From a gamma proteobacterium L18 (GTDB lineage: Bacteria; Pseudomonadota; Gammaproteobacteria; Pseudomonadales; Pseudomonadaceae): a stretch of 47,705 bases of DNA. Each line of letters begins with the position of its first letter. Within the stretch, counting starts at the first letter, position 1. The translations under genes and the position numbers were made by a program. This document shows, in pieces, positions 36,623 to 43,831 of the stretch. The notes under the pieces are model-generated. The model ran no database searches and was not told where the DNA came from. It saw nothing but the letters and a program-made list of their open reading frames with translations. The stretch spans positions 282,153 to 329,857 of the forward strand of contig KI547166.1 of NCBI GenBank assembly GCA_000497835.1, read 5' to 3'.

Positions 36623-36854
36623 CGTGGTGACTCCCCACCCTGGCCTGCTGCCAGGGACTGCTGTCCAATTCGCGCTGCATCGTCCCCGCGTCAGGGGCGG
36701 CAGTTTGTGGGGGGCGATGGTAGTTACCGGATATTACAGACGGGTTACTTCGCGTAGGTAATTGGTAATGTTTCGCTTACACAACCTTTGGCCGCCAGCG
36801 CTTTACCTTCGATAGTGCGTTGGGCACACTCGGCCTTTTTGCCGAGGCCATGCC

Positions 36855-37358
36855 ATGACTGAACCGATCGCCAGCGTGCAGATCAGCCGCTTCCAGCCCG
36901 CCGACGAGGCCGGCGTGATCGAGGTGATCCTGCCCATCCAGCAAGCCGAATTCGGCATTGCCATCACCGCCGCCGACCAGCCCGACCTGCGCGCCATCGG
37001 CGAGTTCTATCAGCACGGCTGCGGGGATTTCTGGGTGGCCAAGGTGGACGGCCAGGTGGTGGGTACCCTTGGCCTGAAGGACATCGGCGAAGGGCGGGCG
37101 GCGTTGCGCAAGATGTTCGTGGCGCAGGGGTATCGGGGCGCTGGGTTTGGCACCGCCTCGCGGTTGTTGGCGACGTTGCTAGCGGCGGCGCGCGAGCGCG
37201 GGGTGCGGCAGATTCTGTTGGGGACTACCGCGCAGTTTCTGGCGGCGCATCGGTTTTATGAGAAGCATGGTTTTGTCGAAGTGCTCAAGGCGGACTTGCC
37301 GGCATCGTTTCCGTTGATGGCGGTGGATAGCAAATTTTATGCGTTGAATCTGGCATAA
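36855..37358 (+). CDS. GNAT N-acetyltransferase
   Basis: A 167-residue GNAT protein. Acetyl-CoA binding is shown by MFVAQGYRGAGFGTASRLLATLLAAARERGV, with the R/QxxGxG/A variant YRGAGFG near residue 95, followed by TTAQFLAAHRFYEKHGFVEV. The N-terminal strand is IASVQISRFQPADEAGVIEVIL. Codon use drifts to a more G-rich pattern at the end, but the frame is intact. It is divergent from tonB with a 232-nt shared upstream region. Substrate unknown. It is followed by a composite REP element. Confidence 0.85.
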   Translation: MTEPIASVQISRFQPADEAGVIEVILPIQQAEFGIAITAADQPDLRAIGEFYQHGCGDFWVAKVDGQVVGTLGLKDIGEGRAALRKMFVAQGYRGAGFGTASRLLATLLAAARERGVRQILLGTTAQFLAAHRFYEKHGFVEVLKADLPASFPLMAVDSKFYALNLA

Positions 37359-37381
37359 AACTGCCCCCCCATCTACAGCGG

Positions 37382-37664
37382 GGCACGTTGCAACAGATGT
37401 GGGAGCGGGTTCTACCCGCGAAGCGCCGCGCGGGCGGCGCGCGATCTCAAGAGCGCCGCAAAACCATCGGCTAGCACCTGGTAGCCATGATGCAATCTCC
37501 AACCAGAACCTTCGCAGAAACTTGGATAGGTCAGGCATGGAAGCGCATCAAGGCTCACAGGTGCATGTCTTGGCCCTTTTGTCGCCCTTGAGATCGCGCG
37601 CCGCCCGCGCGGCGCTTCGCGGGTAGAACCCGCTCCCACATTGGTTGCAACGTACCATGGCCTG
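37382..37664. repeat. Composite REP element, spacer-1 type
   Basis: It covers most of the 37359-37806 gap. The outer ends GGCACGTTGCAACAGATGTG (from 37382) and CGTACCATGGCCTG (ending 37664) flank inverted arms. The spacer (about 37447-37590) is homologous to that of 10486-10779 read in reverse, for example the shared AGAACCTTCGCAGAAA-like core. The remaining 37665-37806 holds the bipartite promoter motif and the leader of the WXXGXW gene. Confidence 0.85.
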
Positions 37665-37730
37665 TGGGATCTGCTTTGTCAGCCTTGTGCGCATGGCGTT
37701 GGATATGCGCCGAAAAGAAAGTGTGGATGG

Positions 37731-37764
37731 CCGCGACGGATTTTCGCCGGGCCGCCGTTAAACC
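37731..37764 (+). promoter_or_regulatory. Bipartite promoter motif, copy 1 (candidate ECF sigma promoter)
   Basis: CCGCGACGGATT (37731-37742), a 14-nt spacer, then GTTAAACC (37757-37764). The same two blocks with the same spacer length recur at 39641-39674, while spacer sequences differ. The motif is 42 nt upstream of the WXXGXW gene start and would also serve the sigma operon 45 nt beyond that gene. It is read as the -35/-10 of the neighbouring ECF factor. Confidence 0.7.
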
Positions 37765-37806
37765 CTTCAGCAGCGTTCACCGTCGAACGCGCCTGAAGGA
37801 GCTGTC

Positions 37807-38127
37807 ATGAGACTTTCCCGACCTCTGGCCACACTACGCTATGTCCTGATCATCCCATTCGCGCTGGCCTCGCTGATGAGCGCGCCGGCGTTCGCTGAAA
37901 CCGAAATCCTGATCCGCCAGGCGCCGCCGCCCATGCGCGCCGAGATGATGCCGCGCGAGCGCCCCGGCTACGTCTGGGACCGCGGCCACTGGCGCTGGGC
38001 CGGCAACCATTACGAGTGGATCCCCGGCCACTGGCAACCGGCCATGCGCGGCGGCCACTGGATCCCTGGCCACTGGGCGCAACGCGGTCCAAACTGGCGG
38101 TGGGTGGAAGGCCACTGGGCCCGCTGA
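37807..38127 (+). CDS. WXXGXW-repeat exported protein
   Basis: A 106-residue protein with a Sec signal (ALASLMSAPAFAETE, cleavage about residue 30) and a mature part dominated by tandem aromatic repeats (RGHWRWAGNHYEWIPGHW, GGHWIPGHWAQRG, WVEGHW) of the WXXGXW family (PF12779). The gene is under the first copy of a shared promoter motif and lies 44 nt upstream of the ECF sigma gene. A second, lipoprotein form of the same family lies on the far side of the sigma operon. Envelope location is likely; no molecular role is known for the family. Confidence 0.88.
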   Translation: MRLSRPLATLRYVLIIPFALASLMSAPAFAETEILIRQAPPPMRAEMMPRERPGYVWDRGHWRWAGNHYEWIPGHWQPAMRGGHWIPGHWAQRGPNWRWVEGHWAR

Positions 38128-38171
38128 GCGCGCCCGTCTGATGCCTGGCCTGCGGACCGAGATACGCCCTA

Positions 38172-38750
38172 TTGAACGAACCTGACCCCGACATCGAGCT
38201 GCTGGCTCGCATCGGCAATAACGAAACGGCGGCCGTCAACGAGATGGTCTCGCGCAAACTGCCGCGGCTGCTGGCCCTGGCCAGCCGCCTGCTGGGCGAT
38301 GCCGACGAAGCCCGGGACGTGGCCCAGGAAAGCTTTGTGCGCCTGTGGAAACAGGCTGCCCGCTGGCGGCCTGGGCAAGCACGCTTCGACACCTGGCTGC
38401 ATCGGGTGGCGCTGAACCTGTGCTATGACCGCCTGCGTCGGCGCCGGGAACACGTACTGGACGAGGCGGCGCTGGGCGAGGTGGTTGACCCGTCCGGCGC
38501 CCCCGAGGACCAGTTGCAGGTCGACGACCAGAGCGAACGCATCGCCCAGGCCCTGGCCGCCCTGCCGCAACGCCAGCGCGAAGCGATCGTGCTGCAGTAT
38601 TACCAGGAGCTGTCGAACATCGAGGCAGCGGCGCTGATGGACATCAGCGTCGAGGCGCTGGAAAGCCTGCTCTCGCGAGCCAGGCGCAACCTGCGCAGCT
38701 ACCTTGCCGAACCACGCGGCGATGCCACCCTAGGGAGGGGAAAATCATGA
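38172..38750 (+). CDS. ECF RNA polymerase sigma factor
   Basis: A 192-residue ECF sigma factor. Region 2 spans about 12-85 (AAVNEMVSRKLPRLLALASRLLGDADEARDVAQESFVRLW, then TWLHRVALNLCYDRLRRR). Region 4 spans about 128-180 (ALAALPQRQREAIVLQYYQELSNIEAAALMDISVEALESLLSRARRNL). There is no ATG close by, so TTG at 38172 is the likely start. The stop overlaps the next gene by 4 nt (ATGA). Operon order sigma, membrane protein, periplasmic sensor, with target-like promoters on both sides, indicates a cell-envelope signalling system. The layout resembles SbrIR of P. aeruginosa and, more loosely, CnrYXH; I cannot verify orthology. Confidence 0.9.
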   Translation: MNEPDPDIELLARIGNNETAAVNEMVSRKLPRLLALASRLLGDADEARDVAQESFVRLWKQAARWRPGQARFDTWLHRVALNLCYDRLRRRREHVLDEAALGEVVDPSGAPEDQLQVDDQSERIAQALAALPQRQREAIVLQYYQELSNIEAAALMDISVEALESLLSRARRNLRSYLAEPRGDATLGRGKS

Positions 38751-39175
38751 CGCCCGAACGTTTCGATCAACTGGCACAGGCCTATGGCGCCGACCTGCGA
38801 CGCTGGCCAACTGCAGAACAGGCCAGCGCCCGAGCCCTGCTGGAGCGTGGCGATCCTGACGTTCAGGCGGCCGTGGCCCAAGCGAGCTGGCTGGACGGCC
38901 AACTCAACCTCCACCGCGTGCCCGCCGCCGATCCGGCACTGGCCCGCCGTATCGCCGCCTTGGCCGCGCCAGCACCAACATTCTGGCAGGGCCACCGAAA
39001 CTGGTGGTCGCGCCTTGGGCTGGTCGGCGTGGGCCTGGCGGGCATCGCCGCCGGCATGCTGGCGGCGTCCCTGAGCCTGCCGCTGGGCAACGGCGCCGAG
39101 GCGCTGCCGAGCATTTTCGACCAGAACGATGCCGATATCGTCTACTCCATCAGCGCCGAGGACAGCGAACAATGA
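38747..39175 (+). CDS. Probable anti-sigma factor, single-pass membrane protein
   Basis: A 142-residue protein directly after and overlapping the sigma gene. It has a cytosolic N-terminal part of about 85 residues (FDQLAQAYGADLRRWPTAEQASARALLE), one membrane helix (LGLVGVGLAGIAAGMLAASL, about 93-112) and a short periplasmic tail. No zinc-binding HxxxCxxC motif is visible, so if it inhibits the sigma factor it is a non-ZAS type. The role is inferred from position, topology and four-base overlaps with both neighbours, not from a recognised domain. Confidence 0.7.
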   Translation: MTPERFDQLAQAYGADLRRWPTAEQASARALLERGDPDVQAAVAQASWLDGQLNLHRVPAADPALARRIAALAAPAPTFWQGHRNWWSRLGLVGVGLAGIAAGMLAASLSLPLGNGAEALPSIFDQNDADIVYSISAEDSEQ

Positions 39176-39639
39176 GTCAGCCACGCATTGCCTTGAAAAC
39201 CCTGCTGACAGCGTCGCTGGTGCTCAACATCTTCCTGATCGGCGGTGTTGCCGGGGGCTTGTACCAATGGTGGTCGCACCCCGCGCCCAAGGTGGGCGCG
39301 GTGGTGCAGCACGGCCTGCGCCAGGTGATGGTGGAGCTGCCCGTGCAGCGCCGCCATGAACTGCGTCGCCTGCTGCGTGCCACCCGCGATGAAAGCCAGC
39401 CATTGATTCTGGCCGGCCGCCAGGCTCGCCAGGACGTGATGCAGCACCTGCGTGCCCCCACCCTGGACCGCGATGCACTGGTGGCCGACCTGGGCCGCGC
39501 CCGCGACGCCGACCTGGCCTTGCGCGCCCGCGTGGAAACCAGCCTGGCCGACTTCGCCGCAACCCTGCCGGCCGATGAACGCGAGCAACTGGCCCAGTCC
39601 ATGTACCTGCGTGGTCAGGGCAAAATGAAACCTCAATGA
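39172..39639 (+). CDS. Periplasmic heavy-metal sensor-like protein (CnrX/ZraP-type)
   Basis: A 155-residue membrane-anchored helical protein. Helix about 10-30 (LLTASLVLNIFLIGGVAGGLYQWW), then a periplasmic four-helix region rich in Arg and Leu (RRHELRRLLRATRDESQP, QARQDVMQHLRAPTLDRDALVADLGRARDADLALRARVETSLADFAATLPADEREQLAQ in separate helices). This matches the Metal_resist/Spy-like family (PF13801). The start ATG at 39172 overlaps the previous stop by 4 nt. Four His, two in the N-terminal periplasmic part, could bind metal. A sensor role for the sigma system is inferred from context. Confidence 0.78.
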   Translation: MSQPRIALKTLLTASLVLNIFLIGGVAGGLYQWWSHPAPKVGAVVQHGLRQVMVELPVQRRHELRRLLRATRDESQPLILAGRQARQDVMQHLRAPTLDRDALVADLGRARDADLALRARVETSLADFAATLPADEREQLAQSMYLRGQGKMKPQ

Positions 39640-39640
39640 G

Positions 39641-39674
39641 CCGCGACGGATTACGCCGCCGCGCGCGTTAAACC
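39641..39674 (+). promoter_or_regulatory. Bipartite promoter motif, copy 2
   Basis: CCGCGACGGATT (39641-39652), 14-nt spacer, GTTAAACC (39667-39674), identical in both blocks and spacing to 37731-37764. It begins one base after the sensor-gene stop and 51 nt before the second WXXGXW gene, which suggests that gene has its own promoter recognised by the same sigma factor. Confidence 0.7.
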
Positions 39675-39725
39675 TTGCAAGCCCCGCCATCTGGGCGCGG
39701 CTGTTGTTCACGCAAGGAACTGTCC

Positions 39726-39935
39726 ATGCTCAAGACATTCAAGGCTGCCGTGGTCGCCGCACTGGTGGCGACATCCCTGTCGGGCTGCATCATCGAACCC
39801 GCCCACCCGCGCCGCCCGCCCCCGCCGGTAGAAGTGGTGCCGGTCATGCCGGCGCCGGGGTATCACTGGGTGCAAGGCCACTACCGCTGGGGCCCAGGCC
39901 GCTGGGTGTGGGTGCCGGGGCACTGGCGCTACTGA
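39726..39935 (+). CDS. Small WXXGXW-repeat lipoprotein
   Basis: A 69-residue lipoprotein. The start ATG at 39726 follows AAGGA (39715-39719). The signal [17 protein letters not shown] has a lipobox LSGC (Cys about 20). The mature part is Pro-rich (HPRRPPPPVEVVPVMPAPG) and ends in HYRWGPGRWVWVPGHWRY, two WXXGXW repeats. It is the second family member in 2.1 kb, behind the second copy of the shared promoter motif, so it is probably co-regulated with 37807-38127. A strong REP hairpin follows 13 nt after its stop and probably ends transcription. Confidence 0.85.
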   Translation: MLKTFKAAVVAALVATSLSGCIIEPAHPRRPPPPVEVVPVMPAPGYHWVQGHYRWGPGRWVWVPGHWRY

Positions 39936-39948
39936 CCGCGTCGCCTGC

Positions 39949-40006
39949 ATCGCGGCCAAGGCCGGCTCCTACACTGTCCGTGGTAGGAGCCGGCCTTGGC
40001 CGCGAT
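39949..40006. repeat. Perfect REP palindrome, likely terminator
   Basis: Perfect 23-bp inverted arms (39949-39971 and 39984-40006; core GGCCAAGGCCGGCTCCTA) around a 12-nt loop. This is a classic Pseudomonas REP. It lies between the convergent ends of the WXXGXW lipoprotein gene and the MFS gene. Confidence 0.9.
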
Positions 40007-40035
40007 GACGTCTGTGCAGACACTCCAATGATGGG

Positions 40036-41325
40036 TCAGGCGGAACGGGGTTGAGCGCGGACGTCGCCTTCGGCAACTGCTACCGAAGTGGTGGTGGACG
40101 GTTCCTTGAGCAGCAGGAAGTACGCCAGCGCCGAGCAGGTGGCCACCACCGCGCTGATCACGAACGCGGAGGAAAACGAGCCGCTTTGCTGCACGCTGAA
40201 ACCGGTGAGGATCGGCGCGATGGAGCCGGCCAGGTAACCACCGAAGTTCTGAATGGAGCCGAACGACGCCACCCGCTGCGACGGCACGATGGTGTTGACG
40301 ATCATCCACGCCGTGGCGCTGGAGATGTTGATGAAGAACAGCGCCGCACACAGCAATGCCACGCACGCCACCACGTTGCTGACAAAGGCGACGATCAGGG
40401 TAAACAGTGCCCCGCCCAGCAACCCGGTGATAATCACCAGCTTGCGGCTGGCCAGCACCTTCATCCCTCGCGCCACCAACGCGTCGCACGCCTTGCCCGC
40501 CACCACCGTACCGGCGGCGCCAAACAGGTACGCCAGCGACACCAGCCAGGCGGTGCTGTACAGGTCCAGGCCATGCTGTTTTTCGAAGTAGCCGGGCATC
40601 CAGGTCAGGTGCAGCCAGATCATGTAGATCACACCCATGAACCCCAGGAAAGCGCCCCAGGTATTGCGGTCCCGCAACAGCGCCGACCATGGCAGGCGCG
40701 CTGCCGGTTTGGCCTGCACAGGCTGCGGCTCGGCACGCCCGGTCTCGGCCATGTACTGCGCCTTGCTCTTGTAGAAGGCGAACCAGCACGCCGCCAGCAC
40801 CAGGCCAATAGCCCCGGTGAGCACGAACATACCCCGCCAACCCAGGTGCACCATGAACAGCGTCAGCAAGGGCGGCGCCAGGCACGGCCCGATGCAGGTG
40901 GCCGACCACACCCAACCCGTGGCGGTGCCGCGTTCCTGGGTGTCGAACCACTCTGACAGCGCCTTGGCCGCCGACGGGAACACCGGCGCCTCGCCGATGC
41001 CCAGCAGCACACGCATGCCCAGCAGGTGGCCGAACTGATTGAACAGCCCGAACGCCGCCTGCGCCAGCGACCAGACAATCAGCGAGCCGCCCAACGCCAG
41101 CTTGCTGCCCAGCCGGTCGATCAGCGCGCCCATGGGCAACTGCGAAAAGGCATAGGCCAGGGAAAACACCGACAGCAGAAAGCCCATCTGCGTGGGGCTG
41201 ATGCTCAGGTCGTGCTGGATGGAGGTGTTGGCGATGGACAGCGCGCTGCGGTCCAGGTAATTGACCACGCCGATCAGGAACAGAAAAACGATGGTCAGGG
41301 TCTTGAAGCTTTTTATTGTTTTCAT
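40036..41325 (-). CDS. MFS transporter, ACS (organic-anion) type
   Basis: A 429-residue major-facilitator protein with about 12 membrane helices. N-terminal motif FLFLIGVVNYLDRSALSIANTSI and the loop LPMGALIDRLGSKLALGGSL (motif A) are followed by RVLLGIGEAPVFPSAAKALSEWF. This is the hexuronate/glucarate/phthalate branch (anion:cation symporters). The charged loop between helices 6 and 7 is about 195-225. It is a single gene with no catabolic partner or regulator adjacent, so its substrate cannot be named. The start at 41325 has a GAGGCG upstream. The same broad family as RhmT, but not its close copy. Confidence 0.88.
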   Translation of the reverse strand: MKTIKSFKTLTIVFLFLIGVVNYLDRSALSIANTSIQHDLSISPTQMGFLLSVFSLAYAFSQLPMGALIDRLGSKLALGGSLIVWSLAQAAFGLFNQFGHLLGMRVLLGIGEAPVFPSAAKALSEWFDTQERGTATGWVWSATCIGPCLAPPLLTLFMVHLGWRGMFVLTGAIGLVLAACWFAFYKSKAQYMAETGRAEPQPVQAKPAARLPWSALLRDRNTWGAFLGFMGVIYMIWLHLTWMPGYFEKQHGLDLYSTAWLVSLAYLFGAAGTVVAGKACDALVARGMKVLASRKLVIITGLLGGALFTLIVAFVSNVVACVALLCAALFFINISSATAWMIVNTIVPSQRVASFGSIQNFGGYLAGSIAPILTGFSVQQSGSFSSAFVISAVVATCSALAYFLLLKEPSTTTSVAVAEGDVRAQPRSA

Positions 41326-41532
41326 GACGCGCCTCTGTGAGCGGTTGACGCCTCACGGCTTGAAACGCGGGCGTGGTTGCACTCTAGCCAGCAGGGGCGG
41401 GTTTGCCCAATGACAACATTCCATCGGGCGATAACGACTGGTTATTGGCAGTGTCGACCTGTCTTGCCGAGCCCAGTCCCGCAAGCAAACCAGCTCTCCG
41501 GCGACCGTACCTCCCCCTGCTTTCAGACACGT

Positions 41533-42423
41533 CTAGATGGTTATTAAACTCCCCAGCCTCCAGTACGTGATGGGACCTCCATTCATATAATATATCTGTT
41601 CATCAGTACCATTATTAACAATGGTCGCCTTAAGAGCAACTCGACCATTATTCAAGATAAAAACCTTCTGCTCCTGACTGCTATAGTCATACAAAGCCAT
41701 TTGAAACGCCTGAGAAAAGGTCTGAAGTGGCTGCCCATCAACCAACTCAACCTCTTCAAGAGTCATCTGGTAGACAGTGGATGCTACCGTTCGAGAACTT
41801 TGGGCCCGAACCCCCACAGATACCCCAGCCCCTGCCTTCAAGCTTGCACGCAACTGCGTCAAGCCATCCAAAAGATCGTTAAACATAGAGATCCAACCGC
41901 CAGAAACTGTGGACATTGAGGGGGTGGAGGCATTGAGTCCAGCACCTTCCATTCCACGGTATGCCGCCGCTGCGTATATACGCTCGACCAACTTAGTCAA
42001 TGCGTAGGAAAACCTAGGACTCGAGTCTTCCTCATCCCCATCTGGCGAAAAGGGGCTTTCACTCATCAATTGATCTATGAAACCGATGAATCGTGAATTA
42101 CTGATATTCGGATTTTCGCTTAACTGGGAAAATTCATGACTGGCGAAATAGTTCTGAAACGTCGCTACCAGCTTAGCCTTCAGTGCGTCCCGAACGTTCT
42201 GGTAGGCTCCTTGCAACGCCTTATCTGTAGTGGCCTGACAGAGATAATCCCGGATATCACAGCGAAGTACTAGGTCTCTCGACAAATAGCGCGGCCGCTG
42301 GGGCTTGGGTCCCAACGTCTGTTGCATACCGTCGAAAAAAATATCGAAATATTCTCGAAACTCATGAGTTGAGCGCTCAATCAAATATTTCAATTGATTG
42401 ATCGCAAGTGCATTAACATTCAT
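41533..42423 (-). CDS. Hypothetical protein of a low-G+C orphan locus
   Basis: A 296-residue protein with no recognised family. ATG 42423 follows GGGAGAG; the open frame runs to 42555 but the upstream part is Cys-rich and not convincing. It has a helical N-terminal half (INQLKYLIERSTHEFREYFDIFFDGM, ALQGAYQNVRDALKAKLVATFQNYF), an acidic linker (PDGDEEDSS), an Ala-rich turn (LVERIYAAAAYRG), and a beta-rich C-terminus (VYQMTLEEVELVDG, KVFILNNGRVALKATIVNNGTDEQIYYMNGG). There is no signal peptide or membrane segment. The locus (about 41530-42790) is clearly more A+T-rich than both neighbours, implying recent acquisition. Confidence 0.75.
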   Translation of the reverse strand: MNVNALAINQLKYLIERSTHEFREYFDIFFDGMQQTLGPKPQRPRYLSRDLVLRCDIRDYLCQATTDKALQGAYQNVRDALKAKLVATFQNYFASHEFSQLSENPNISNSRFIGFIDQLMSESPFSPDGDEEDSSPRFSYALTKLVERIYAAAAYRGMEGAGLNASTPSMSTVSGGWISMFNDLLDGLTQLRASLKAGAGVSVGVRAQSSRTVASTVYQMTLEEVELVDGQPLQTFSQAFQMALYDYSSQEQKVFILNNGRVALKATIVNNGTDEQIYYMNGGPITYWRLGSLITI

Positions 42424-42797
42424 CACTCTCTCCCAATAGTAGTCACTGCAAGCAAGCCAGGCCGCAGCAGATCTAACAACGCAACAAGGCTCTCCACTCC
42501 CCCTACAATTAGCGGAAGCACAATAGACATTATGCCTCACCTTCCCGCAGCGCACCTGTCAACTCTGACAGTGAACAGACCCCATCCATCAAACTGAACA
42601 TAGTCACACCACAACAAAGCCTTTTGAAAATTAACATTTACGCGCCAACTCAACCCCCGTTAAAATTGGCATGTTTACATGCCTATTTTGGATGAGATCA
42701 CTCCACTGGCAGTGCGGAAGGCGAGAACACCTGGATCAGTCGAAGTCAGGCTCGACGAAACAAGATTTTCATCGAAGGGTTGCACTTGACTGTCGTT
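42424..42797. other. Low-G+C intergenic region, no gene recognised
   Basis: A 374-nt stretch upstream of the orphan gene and downstream of yceI. It is A+T-rich at its orphan-gene side. A 70-codon frame on the plus strand (42671-42883) overlaps the end of yceI; I cannot support it as a gene. No transposase remnant, tRNA end or clear attachment repeat was found. Confidence 0.5.
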
Positions 42798-43358
42798 TCA
42801 ATGCTGCGGCACAACCATGCGAAAGCGCACATCGATGTCATCCGACACCACACTGTCCGCCCACTCCCCGGCCCCCACCTTGAAGTCGCTGCGCTTGATC
42901 ACCAGCGCGCCGTCGAAGATGCCGATGCCGCTTTGCGAGGTCAGCACCACCGGCACCGTCACCTCACGGGTCATGCCGCGCAGGGTCAGGTTGCCGGTGA
43001 TCAGGTAGCGGTTGTCGCCCTGGGGCTCGACGCGGGTGGATTGGAAGGTGGCTGTCGGGTAATCGGCGGTGTTGAACCAGGCAGGTTTGCGCAGCTCGCT
43101 CTTGGCGTCTTCGCTGCCGGGGTCGATGCTGTCCAGGTCGATGGTCAGGCTGGCCTGTGCGGCTTCCGGGTGCTGGGTGTCGAAGGCCAGGGTGCCGACG
43201 AATTTGGTGAACGTGCCGTACAGGCGCGAGCCCATCTGGTTGTAGTTGAAGCTCAGGGTGCTGGCGGTGGCGTTGACGTCCGTGTACTCGGCACCGCTCG
43301 CCGGCCCGAGGACCAGGGCGGCGGCCAGGGCGGTGAAGCGTAGGGTGGCGAGGTTCAT
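42798..43358 (-). CDS. YceI-family periplasmic lipocalin-like protein
   Basis: A 186-residue YceI protein. A Sec signal peptide (FTALAAALVLGPASGAEY, cleavage about 23) is followed by the beta-barrel with the family segments STLSFNYNQMGSRLYGTFTKFVGTLAFD, LTIDLDSIDPGSEDAKSELRKPAWFNTADYPTATFQS, YLITGNLTLRGMTREVTVPVVL and FDGALVIKRSDFKVGAGEW. YceI proteins bind isoprenoid or amphiphilic ligands. It is often paired with a cytochrome b561 gene, which is absent here. It is monocistronic, and a composite REP element lies upstream. Confidence 0.92.
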   Translation of the reverse strand: MNLATLRFTALAAALVLGPASGAEYTDVNATASTLSFNYNQMGSRLYGTFTKFVGTLAFDTQHPEAAQASLTIDLDSIDPGSEDAKSELRKPAWFNTADYPTATFQSTRVEPQGDNRYLITGNLTLRGMTREVTVPVVLTSQSGIGIFDGALVIKRSDFKVGAGEWADSVVSDDIDVRFRMVVPQH

Positions 43359-43430
43359 GGGTGGTTCCGGCGGGGGGGGCGATAAATCCAGTGTAGCTTG
43401 GTGCTTTTTTTGGGGTTGGCGAGGGTTTGC

Positions 43431-43700
43431 GTCAAGGCCACCGGGTGCATTTCTGGGTGCTTGTGTCGTTCATGAGATCGAGCGCCGCCCGCGCGGCGCT
43501 TCGCGGGCAGAGCCCGCTCCCACGTTTGTTTCGGGCCAGTTATGTCTGTAAGACCTCCTCCGCCCTGCGTGCACCACCAAAAATCAGCAGTGGGCAAACA
43601 AGTCGGACCAGGTAATGCCACTGACAAAATTGGCCCGAAACAAACGTGGGAGCGGGCTCTGCCCGCGAAGCGCCGCGCGGGCGGCGCGCGATCTCATGAA
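43431..43700. repeat. Composite REP element, spacer-2 type
   Basis: It fills most of the 43359-43831 gap. Arms (about 43473-43515 and 43640-43696) face inward with GTTTCGGGCC/GGCCCGAAAC. The left flank 43431-43472 matches 23185-23227 and the inner block 43562-43590 is a diverged copy of the conserved spacer segment. Overall it parallels the element at 23185-23463. Confidence 0.85.
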
Positions 43701-43792
43701 CAATAGAAAGCCATCGGCATGCCCCCATCAGCCTCAACTCCATCCAAACCTGCCACCCCCAGCCACCCAAAATCTCTAGCGTTCAGACCCGC

Positions 43793-43828
43793 CCAGCGCA
43801 GCCTGGCGGCAGCGGCTACGGGCAACTG
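43793..43828. repeat. Short dispersed REP arm, second copy
   Basis: A 36-nt copy of the sequence at 9866-9902, ending 3 nt from the cytochrome P460 stop codon. It begins CCAGCGCAGCCT and contains GCGGCAGCGGCTAC. Confidence 0.65.
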
Positions 43829-43831
43829 CCT

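Noticed and set aside
36757..36790. Possible Fur or Pho box upstream of tonB
   Set aside because: The hexamers are not spaced as in Fur sites, and the CTGTAAT element on the minus strand has a poor second half for a Pho box. Reported only as a weak repeat.
42671..42883. 70-codon plus-strand frame upstream of and overlapping yceI
   Set aside because: It overlaps the coding end of yceI, has no clear ribosome site and no family match.
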